This document shows positions 6,905 to 11,967 of a stretch of DNA of 15,394 nucleotides, piece by piece. A program made the translations under genes and the position numbers. Source of the stretch: Burkholderiaceae bacterium (GTDB lineage Bacteria > Pseudomonadota > Gammaproteobacteria > Burkholderiales > Burkholderiaceae); NCBI GenBank assembly GCA_947374315.1, contig CANCBK010000038.1, positions 1 to 15,394 of the forward strand. The letters are read 5' to 3'. Position 1 is the stretch's first letter, and the number at the start of each line of letters is the position of its first letter. Under the pieces are notes generated by a model. That model made no database searches, had not been told where the DNA came from, and was given only the letters and a program-made list of their open reading frames with translations.

Positions 6905-7009
6905 ATGCTCAAACGCTACTATCGCCCTTCACCTAATCCAGCGAAGGTAGTGCTGTATTTAGAGAAAGCCAACACACCTTGTGAGATTGTGGTCGCCGAT
7001 AGAGGTTAA
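6905..7009 (+). pseudogene. Truncated glutathione S-transferase gene (N-terminal fragment)
   Basis: This 34-codon frame encodes only the first beta-alpha-beta part of a GST: MLKRYYRPSPNPAKVVLYLE and onward. It matches the intact GST at 2766 at 23 of 32 aligned residues, including PSPNP and the NTP-EIVV stretch, then stops at TAA (7007-7009). Only about 50 bases separate the stop from the next gene, so most of the coding sequence has been deleted, including the glutathione-binding Pro loop and the helical domain. The divergence from the intact copy argues for an old paralogue, not a fresh duplication. It follows the haloacid dehalogenase by 13 bases. Confidence 0.85.
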
Positions 7010-7062
7010 TCCGATGCTAGATTAAATACCTCATCCTAAAGAAAAATTAATATGGAGGGAAT

Positions 7063-7845
7063 ATGAAATCATTCTTTGTAAGAAATATTTTTATTGGTTT
7101 TGTTTCACTGGTTGCTGCTGTCGCCCATGCGGCTGATATTCAGGTTGTCAGTTCAGGAGGTTTTGCTGAGGCTTATAAAGAGTTGGCGCCTGAATTTGAA
7201 AAACAAACCGGTAACAAATTGAATTCTGCTTGGGGTCCTTCCATGGGGACAACTAAGAATGCTATCCCCGTTCGCTTAGATCGCGGGGAAGAGATAGATG
7301 TGGTGATTATGGTTGGCAGATCGCTTGACGACTTAATGGCGCAAGGCAAGTTACTTCCAGGCAGTAAGGTGGTTTTAGCAAACTCACCAATCGCTTGTGC
7401 GGTAAAGCAAGGAGCATCAAAGCCGGATATTAGTACGGTCGCCAAATTTAAAATGGTTCTTCTTAAAGCAAAAACAATGGCGTATTCTGATAGCGCTAGT
7501 GGCGAATACATTAAAAACGAATTAATGGATAAGTTGGGCATTAAAGAGCAGATGGCTGGTAAAGCAAGGCAAATTCCAGCCACTCCAGTTGGAGAAATTG
7601 TTGCTCGTGGCGAAGCAGAGCTTGGATGTCAGCAACGTAGTGAGCTTAAAGCAGTTAAGGGGATTGAGATTATTGGTTTAATTCCACAAGAGGTTCAGCT
7701 CATTACCCCATTTTCAGGAGCGGTAGTCGCCAACTCTAAATTTCCTAATGAGTCTAAGGCTTTATTGGCCTTCTTAAGCTCTCCTAAAAATGCCCACATT
7801 ATTGAGGAGACGGGCTTAGAGCCGGCCTCTATTGATAAACATTAA
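7063..7845 (+). CDS. Orphan periplasmic substrate-binding protein, ModA-like
   Basis: Exported solute-binding protein of 260 residues of the type 2 periplasmic-binding fold, ModA/AccA-like. A Sec signal peptide ends AHA at about residue 23, and the mature protein begins ADIQVVSSGGFAEAYKELAP, the typical first strand and ligand loop. GPSMGTTKNAIPVRLDRGEEIDVVIMVG (split near residues 58-85) and a later SASGEYIKNELMDKLG also fit the family. GGAGG lies a few bases before the ATG. No permease or ATPase gene is adjacent. The protein could serve a remote transporter, sense a small anion or organic acid, or bind molybdate or tungstate for the two molybdoenzymes in this window; ligand identity is not readable. 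Confidence 0.85.
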   Translation: MKSFFVRNIFIGFVSLVAAVAHAADIQVVSSGGFAEAYKELAPEFEKQTGNKLNSAWGPSMGTTKNAIPVRLDRGEEIDVVIMVGRSLDDLMAQGKLLPGSKVVLANSPIACAVKQGASKPDISTVAKFKMVLLKAKTMAYSDSASGEYIKNELMDKLGIKEQMAGKARQIPATPVGEIVARGEAELGCQQRSELKAVKGIEIIGLIPQEVQLITPFSGAVVANSKFPNESKALLAFLSSPKNAHIIEETGLEPASIDKH

Positions 7846-7868
7846 TCTCCCGCAGTTTGTTGGGCTAA

Positions 7869-7936
7869 GGATTGGTTGATCCCGCCCTGGGCGACCAAGA
7901 AGCACAAACTCCACCCTCGGGTGGCTTCTTCGTTTA
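7869..7936 (+). repeat. tRNA-3'-end-like/terminator repeat, copy C
   Basis: The 29-base segment 7869-7897 begins GGATTGGTTGATCCCGCCC and ends GCGACCA. It is the same length as the matching part of copy E and shares its first seven bases. The linker and hairpin follow, then the tail GTTTATCGATA, which resembles the TTTTCGATA tail of copy E. It lies 24 bases after the binding-protein gene. Confidence 0.7.
7897..7932 (+). terminator. Terminator of the binding-protein gene
   Basis: Inner stem CCACC (7911-7915) pairs with GGTGG (7920-7924) around the loop CTCG. An outer pairing AAGAAGC (7897-7903) with GCTTCTT (7924-7930) is also possible and shares one G. The T-run is interrupted by C, so it may be weaker than the other copies. 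Confidence 0.6.
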
Positions 7937-7991
7937 TCGATATGATGTTCATTGCCAAGCCCCGATGGCTTAAAACGATACAGAATGACCT

Positions 7992-8675
7992 ATGACAGAG
8001 TTTGCCGGATTCAGTCCAAAAGCCTTTAAATTTCTTGAAGAATTAACCAGCAACCAAAATAGAGTTTGGTTCGCTGAACATCGCTCTGAATATGAACAGT
8101 TTGTGCGTGAACCAATGAAGTGCTTTACAGACGCTTTGTCTGAAAATCTCGCTAAAAAAGAAGTGCCATTGTGGGGCGATCCTAAAAGATCTCTGTTTAG
8201 AATCAACCGAGATGCTCGTTTTTCAAAGGCAAAGCACCCTTACAACATGCATGCCAGTGGACTGTTTACTAGAACTGGGGATAAAGATTCCTCGGGTGTT
8301 TTGTATTTTCGATTGGACCCACTTGGTAGCAGATGCGCTGCAGGTTATTTGCAGCCCGAAGCACATATTTTGAAAAAACTCAGATCGGGGATTTTGGATA
8401 ATCCTAAGGGCTGGTTATCGCTTGAGAGGTCCCTAAAACGAAAGGGCTATGAGCTTGACTATTCGTACACATTGGCTCGGATCCCGAAGGGTTTTGATGA
8501 TATCCCCAAAGAAATTGAATCTGCCATGAAGCTAAAGGGCTGGATCATCAGAAGGCAGTTGCCTAGGTCGATTGTTTGCTCGAAAGACCTCATTAATGAA
8601 GTTACGGGCTTTGCTAAAGACATGCTCCCCTTGTTAAGTTTTGGTTGGCATGCGCTGGAAAAGTTTTCTAACTAG
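7992..8675 (+). CDS. DUF2461 family protein
   Basis: Protein of 227 residues matching the DUF2461 (TIGR02453) family of unknown function. Recognisable family features are the N-terminal FSPKAFKFLEELTSNQNRVWF (split at about residues 7-27), where a Trp-Phe pair is typical, then RSLFRINRDARFSKAKHPYN at about 66-85 and the mid-protein aromatic block with Gly-Tyr-Leu-Gln-Pro. No signal peptide or membrane segment is seen, so it is likely cytosolic. The ATG at 7992 has no good Shine-Dalgarno site. The gene lies between copy C of the repeat and the MAPEG gene, 33 bases before the latter. Members occur across bacteria and some eukaryotes without an assigned reaction. Confidence 0.85.
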   Translation: MTEFAGFSPKAFKFLEELTSNQNRVWFAEHRSEYEQFVREPMKCFTDALSENLAKKEVPLWGDPKRSLFRINRDARFSKAKHPYNMHASGLFTRTGDKDSSGVLYFRLDPLGSRCAAGYLQPEAHILKKLRSGILDNPKGWLSLERSLKRKGYELDYSYTLARIPKGFDDIPKEIESAMKLKGWIIRRQLPRSIVCSKDLINEVTGFAKDMLPLLSFGWHALEKFSN

Positions 8676-8708
8676 ACTGTAGTGAATGTTATTTTTCTGG
8701 AGCTTTAA

Positions 8709-9107
8709 ATGCTAATAATTACCTCAATCATTGCCTCCGTATTAACCATCCTTTTTATTAGGCTCTCATTTGCCGTTATTGGCCTTAGAAGAAAGAATAA
8801 GATTGGGCTAGGCAGTGGTGGTCACGAAGACCTGGAACGAGCCATTCGTACGCAAGGTAACTTTGCCGAGTACGTTCCTTTCGGGATCATCTTGATTGCT
8901 TGTCTTGAATTAAATGGGGCGCCTTGGTGGTTAGTGGCCACTCCAGGTATCACTCTAATTATTGGGCGCTTGGTTCATGCTAAAGGCATGAATACTCCAC
9001 CGCCAGATTTTAGTAAGCGTGTAATGGGTATGAGGCTTACCTTTTATACGCTCATAACGCTGGTTGTTTTGAACCTGGCCTGGTCTCTATATCAATTGAT
9101 TCTTTAA
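8709..9107 (+). CDS. MAPEG family membrane protein
   Basis: Integral membrane protein of 132 residues with about four hydrophobic helices, matching the MAPEG family (membrane-associated proteins in eicosanoid and glutathione metabolism). The family signature is the stretch from Glu40 to Phe58, ERAIRTQGNFAEYVPFGI, with the conserved Arg-x(4)-Asn-x-x-Glu pattern, followed by GRLVHAKG and a last helix after GMRLTFYT. Bacterial members are presumed glutathione-dependent, but few have a known substrate. The ribosome site GGAG precedes the ATG by eight bases. It may be co-transcribed with the DUF2461 gene. With the nearby GST genes it hints at a glutathione-linked detoxification theme, which is only inference. 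Confidence 0.88.
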   Translation: MLIITSIIASVLTILFIRLSFAVIGLRRKNKIGLGSGGHEDLERAIRTQGNFAEYVPFGIILIACLELNGAPWWLVATPGITLIIGRLVHAKGMNTPPPDFSKRVMGMRLTFYTLITLVVLNLAWSLYQLIL

Positions 9108-9152
9108 TGATCTCAATTGCAAAGCTCGTTACTTGATTGATATTTATGGCTA

Positions 9153-9394
9153 GAGAGACCCAGGACTTTGTATGAAGCAGTTTTAGGCTACCCTCCGGCT
9201 CCAGAAGAAACTGATGGTAGTTTTGAGAGGGATCGCTTTCCTGGCGGCATGCCCAGCAATGGCGCTACAGGTTCTTGAATGAGGCGCTCAATGCGCAAGG
9301 CATCGCCGTTGGGCTCCACTACCCCCAGCTAATGTTTTTATTTGGTCTAGGGAATGAGGCCCTAAACAATATTTCTCGGATTTGGATAAGATAA
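9153..9394 (+). pseudogene. Probable decayed gene between MAPEG and tautomerase
   Basis: The 306-base gap holds two overlapping protein-like frames but no intact gene. The first (9153-9278) reads TLYEAVLGYPPAPEETDG and then RDRFPGG before a TGA. The second, in another frame, reads WRYRFLNEALNAQGIAVGLH and ends IWIR at a TAA (9392-9394). The HAQQWRYR block faintly recalls the C-terminal region of renalase-like FAD oxidoreductases, which I cannot confirm. The best explanation is one gene broken by frameshifts and deletion; random open frames remain possible. Confidence 0.4.
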
Positions 9395-9413
9395 AAACAA
9401 ATGAGGAGGTTTT

Positions 9414-9803
9414 ATGCCGTTTGTCAGAATTGATTTAAGTAAACAACATCCAGAGAGCTTTGCTCGGCAAGTGGGCGATATTGTTTATGAGGTGATGCGA
9501 GAACATATCAATGTTCCTGAGGACGATAGGTTTCAAGTCATCACCAGGCACGATAGCAGCGAGTTGGTGATCCCTAGTAGCTATTTGGGCATAGAGTATT
9601 CGGAGGGCGTCATCTTTATTCAGGTCACTCTAAATGCGGGTAGAACCACTGAAATGAAGAAAAAGTTCTATCATGCCGTTTGTGATGGTTTGGTAGAAAA
9701 GCTCAAAGTAAGGCCTCAAGACATCGTGATCAATTTGGTTGAGGTAAATAAAGAAAACTGGTCATTTGGTAACGGGGAGATGCAATACGCACCAAAGGAT
9801 TAG
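9414..9803 (+). CDS. Tautomerase-superfamily protein, malonate semialdehyde decarboxylase-like
   Basis: Protein of 129 residues in the 4-oxalocrotonate tautomerase superfamily. It starts Met-Pro, so processing would expose the catalytic N-terminal proline. From memory of the malonate semialdehyde decarboxylase (MSAD) sequence it aligns end to end: VPEDDRFQ supplies Asp37 (mature numbering), LVEVNKENWSFGNG matches the C-terminal block, and Arg76 matches MSAD Arg75. The residue aligned with MSAD Arg73 appears to be Ala74, so decarboxylase activity is doubtful and a plain tautomerase or hydratase role is as likely. GAGGAGG lies just before the ATG. The haloacid dehalogenase upstream makes a role in haloacid catabolism tempting, but the genes are 2.5 kb apart. 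Confidence 0.85.
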   Translation: MPFVRIDLSKQHPESFARQVGDIVYEVMREHINVPEDDRFQVITRHDSSELVIPSSYLGIEYSEGVIFIQVTLNAGRTTEMKKKFYHAVCDGLVEKLKVRPQDIVINLVEVNKENWSFGNGEMQYAPKD

Positions 9804-9893
9804 ACATCCTACTACTTTGGTTGATTTTCCCTAAGTCAGCAAAAGTCATTGAGAGTGAGTAAACTTCACACACTTTATCTTGGACACCGGCTA

Positions 9894-10694
9894 ATGACCC
9901 ACTTAAAAGTATTTACAAGCCATGTGTTGCTTAGATTTCTATTTATTCTATTGCTGGCACCTGTGACTGCCCACGCCGTTCTTCAAGATGAGATTCAGGT
10001 GTATGACGACGAAATCAACGCCAAGGGCGAGCAAAGTCTCGAGCTTCATGTCAACAACACCCCAAGAGGGGTTCAGACACCAGCCTATCCTGGCGAGGTA
10101 ATGAACAATAGCAATACCCGTATTACCCCTGAATATGCTTATGGATTGGGTCATGATCTTGAGGCGGGGTTTTATATCAACTCAGTTGTTAATAACTCTA
10201 CTTGGAATTATGCGGGCGCCAAAGTTCGACTTAAATATCTTCCCTTTAATGAAGAAAAAGGCGATTACCTATTTGGCGGCGTCAATATAGAGTTATCAGA
10301 TACTTTGCCCCAATATGAGCAGTCTCGCTATAACTCAGAGGCACGCTTTATTCTAGGTAAGCACTTTGATAAATGGCTTTTTGTCATCAATCCTATTTTT
10401 GATCAACAGTTATCGCAGCCTTATATTCATCGGGGTCCAGACTTTAATACGGCCATGCGAGTTTCTCGTGAAGTCGCACCAGATTGGGCTGTTGGTGCCG
10501 AGTTTTATTCCAATTACAACCAGATTGGTACGGGACCAATTGCCCTTCCCAACACTCAACAACTTGTATTCTTAAAGGTCTATTGTGATGCCGGACCTTT
10601 ACCCTTTCAAGCGGGCATTGGCAAAGGATTTACCAATAGCAGTGATACGTTGACCCTGATGGCGATTTTTTCTATTCCATTGCCACAGCTCTAG
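9894..10694 (+). CDS. Putative outer-membrane beta-barrel protein of unknown function
   Basis: Exported protein of 266 residues. A Sec signal peptide with a Leu/Phe-rich core ends in TAHA near residue 27, giving a mature start VLQDEIQVYDDEI. The rest alternates polar and hydrophobic residues with many aromatic-flanked strands (YAGAKVRLKYLPF, YLFGGVNIELSD, WAVGAEFYSNYNQIG) and a strand-like end LTLMAIFSIPLPQL, as in small barrels. I do not recognise a named family; similar proteins are annotated as hypothetical outer-membrane or transporter-like proteins. ATG 9894 is chosen because it directly precedes the signal peptide; an in-frame TTG at 9849 would add 15 polar residues. The ribosome site is weak. 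Repeat copy D ends its transcript. Confidence 0.75.
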   Translation: MTHLKVFTSHVLLRFLFILLLAPVTAHAVLQDEIQVYDDEINAKGEQSLELHVNNTPRGVQTPAYPGEVMNNSNTRITPEYAYGLGHDLEAGFYINSVVNNSTWNYAGAKVRLKYLPFNEEKGDYLFGGVNIELSDTLPQYEQSRYNSEARFILGKHFDKWLFVINPIFDQQLSQPYIHRGPDFNTAMRVSREVAPDWAVGAEFYSNYNQIGTGPIALPNTQQLVFLKVYCDAGPLPFQAGIGKGFTNSSDTLTLMAIFSIPLPQL

Positions 10695-10748
10695 TCTTGA
10701 GGTATTACCTAAATTGATATTCATCTAGAGGCAGGTTTAGGCCTCATG

Positions 10749-10814
10749 GTCTTCAGTTGATTCAGCCCCGGGCCATTAAGAGACACCAAAACCACCTTCG
10801 AGTGGTTTTCCATT
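10749..10814 (+). repeat. tRNA-3'-end-like/terminator repeat, copy D
   Basis: The segment 10749-10777 contains CAGTTGATTCAGCCCCGGGCC followed by ATTA where other copies have CCA, so the CCA end has decayed. The linker AGAGACACC and the hairpin are intact. It sits between the convergent genes at 9894 (+) and 10814 (-), 54 bases after the first. Confidence 0.7.
10788..10812. terminator. Bidirectional terminator between convergent genes
   Basis: AAAACCAC (10788-10795) pairs with GTGGTTTT (10802-10809) around CTTCGA. Both strands end in a run of four T's, so it can serve the + strand barrel gene and the minus-strand DUF3147 gene whose stop lies at 10814-10816. Confidence 0.8.
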
Positions 10815-11164
10815 TATAGAAGTTCAATTCCAAAGCCTTTCATGGCCAGGGCAAATAGTCCAAAGCAAATGACGGTTATCGCTATGCTTGCCCCCATGGT
10901 TAGCCAAAAGCCCAACTTGGGAAGTAGGTAGGGAAAAAGCAAGAACATAGGCAGCGTGGGGATTACATACCAAAAGGTGTAATAAGCATGGTTTGCTATC
11001 TTCTCTTCGGGCTGGCTTTCTACATAGAGCCACGTCAGGGTTAAAAGGGTCATGAGTGGCAATGCTGCAATAAAGCCACCCAACCTATCGCTCCTTTTGG
11101 CCACTTCAGAAATGAATACAACCATTCCTGCGGTCAGTAAGTATTTGATAATGATCCAAGCCAT
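10814..11164 (-). CDS. DUF3147 / GlpM-like small membrane protein
   Basis: Inner-membrane protein of 116 residues with four predicted helices, matching DUF3147 (GlpM-like). The N-terminal MAWIIIKYLLTAGMVVFISE with the following AKRSDRLGGFIAALPLMTLL is the family's most conserved part, then YTFWYVIPTLPMFLLFPYLLP near residue 63-83. It has been grouped with E. coli GlpM, whose function is still unclear. It is read on the minus strand, converging with the barrel gene; the bidirectional hairpin at 10788 lies just past its stop. A TAAGG sequence precedes the ATG by about six bases. Repeat copy E lies upstream of its start, in the opposite orientation. Confidence 0.85.
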   Translation of the reverse strand: MAWIIIKYLLTAGMVVFISEVAKRSDRLGGFIAALPLMTLLTLTWLYVESQPEEKIANHAYYTFWYVIPTLPMFLLFPYLLPKLGFWLTMGASIAITVICFGLFALAMKGFGIELL

Positions 11165-11205
11165 TCGAGCCTTATAAGGATGGGGTGATGGGACAGTTTA
11201 AAACA

Positions 11206-11270
11206 GGATTGGGCGCCCTTCCCCCGTGCCACCAAGAAACACCAAAACTATCTTCGAGTAGTTTGTTCAT
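11206..11270 (+). repeat. tRNA-3'-end-like/terminator repeat, copy E
   Basis: The segment 11206-11234 begins GGATTGGGCGCCC and ends GTGCCACCA, matching the 29-base length of copy C and keeping the CCA end. The linker AGAAACACC and the hairpin follow. Unlike the other copies it does not follow a + strand gene: the gene before it runs on the minus strand. It may have been left by a lost gene or arrived on its own. Confidence 0.68.
11245..11265 (+). terminator. Terminator hairpin of repeat copy E
   Basis: AAACTA (11245-11250) pairs with TAGTTT (11259-11264), with an added T:G pair, around CTTCGA. Relative to the AAACCACC form one C:G pair has become T:A on both sides, so pairing is preserved. 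The T-run is interrupted by G. Confidence 0.6.
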
Positions 11271-11294
11271 TTTTCGATAGTAAGTTATCGAAAA
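11271..11294. repeat. 9-bp perfect inverted repeat upstream of the outer-membrane pseudogene
   Basis: TTTTCGATA (11271-11279) and TATCGAAAA (11286-11294) flank the 6-base spacer GTAAGT. No T-run follows on either strand, so it reads more like an operator than a terminator. It lies about 20 bases before the ATG of the broken gene at 11314 and directly abuts repeat copy E. Confidence 0.5.
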
Positions 11295-11313
11295 TATAAA
11301 AACAGAGGCAGCT

Positions 11314-11699
11314 ATGAAAAGATAATCATATTGCTGTTGGCGTTATTAAGTCCGATGGCTTTTGCCCAATCTCAAAATTTTCAAGGCTTTGTTTTGACAG
11401 CGGATCCAGGCGCTACCCATCCAGTTGAATCTGGCAGCAAGGTGGGGTTTTTTTACTGAAAAACCAATGGGCTATGTGAAGCTCGGCTATTCGCGGTCAA
11501 AGTTTTCAGATCCCGGCTACTAGCAATGGCTCCAAGGTTCGAGTGACATCGGCGCGGAATATCTTATTACTTGTTTACTGTGGTTGAGCTTTCGCAATAA
11601 AACTACAAAACGATCTATTGGAATGATAGTTCTGGTGATAAAGTGAATACCAACACCCATGCAATTTCTCTGGGCTACCAAGAACTTCAAAATGACTGA
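11314..11699 (+). pseudogene. Decayed outer-membrane beta-barrel protein gene
   Basis: The sequence starts ATGAAAAG and at once goes out of frame. One frame over it reads a perfect signal peptide, IIILLLALLSPMAFA, then QSQNFQGFVLTADPGATH. A T7 run near 11450 shifts the frame again, giving EKPMGYVKLGYSRSKFSDPGY and then an in-frame TAG, followed by QWLQGSSDIGAEYLIT. A further shift gives YKTIYWNDSSGDKVNTNT and then HAISLGYQELQND at a TGA. Strand-like repeats and the exported N-terminus indicate a small barrel, shorter than usual, so some coding sequence may also be lost. With at least three frame lesions and one stop, a sequencing error is unlikely. AGAGG precedes the ATG. Confidence 0.8.
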
Positions 11700-11904
11700 T
11701 AAACCTAACTTAGAGTATTTGGACGAGGTAAAGGCTGAAAAGCTAACCTCATTGGCTGAGGATTCAAAAAACGAGCGTGGAGAAATGCTTACTGACTCTG
11801 AGCGCGGGGAAAATTGTGGCATCAATCGCCCTATAAAAGCCGCTAAGAGTAAACGTGAAATTATGGAGGAGTTAACTCGTCAACGATTCCCTTGGGAAGA
11901 ATAA
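11692..11904 (+). CDS. Small charged protein of unknown function
   Basis: A 70-residue protein starting MTDKPNLEYLDEVKAEKLTS and ending TRQRFPWEE. It is rich in Lys, Glu and Asp, with a likely helical first half and a basic segment INRPIKAAKSKREIMEELTR in the second. It has no signal peptide or membrane segment and a single Cys. I do not recognise a family. ATG 11692 is preferred to an in-frame ATG at 11659 that lies inside the preceding pseudogene and would add 11 unrelated residues; it overlaps the pseudogene stop (ATGACTGA). The ribosome site is poor, so expression is uncertain. A GC-rich hairpin follows the stop, which supports a real transcript end here. Confidence 0.55.
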   Translation: MTDKPNLEYLDEVKAEKLTSLAEDSKNERGEMLTDSERGENCGINRPIKAAKSKREIMEELTRQRFPWEE

Positions 11905-11925
11905 GTGCTCGCCTACTCCATCTCG

Positions 11926-11954
11926 GGCCGCCAACAAATCAAGCGGCGGCCTTT
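11926..11954 (+). terminator. Hairpin terminator between convergent genes
   Basis: GGCCGCC (11926-11932) pairs perfectly with GGCGGCC (11945-11951) across a 12-base loop and is followed by TTT. It lies between the small + strand gene and the end of iorB on the minus strand. The T-run is short, so termination may be partial. Confidence 0.6.
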
Positions 11955-11967
11955 CGGCGGCTGTTCA

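Noticed and set aside
11446..11456. T7 tract in the outer-membrane pseudogene as a phase-variation switch
   Set aside because: Correcting the tract does not restore the gene, because an early frameshift, an in-frame TAG and a later shift remain.
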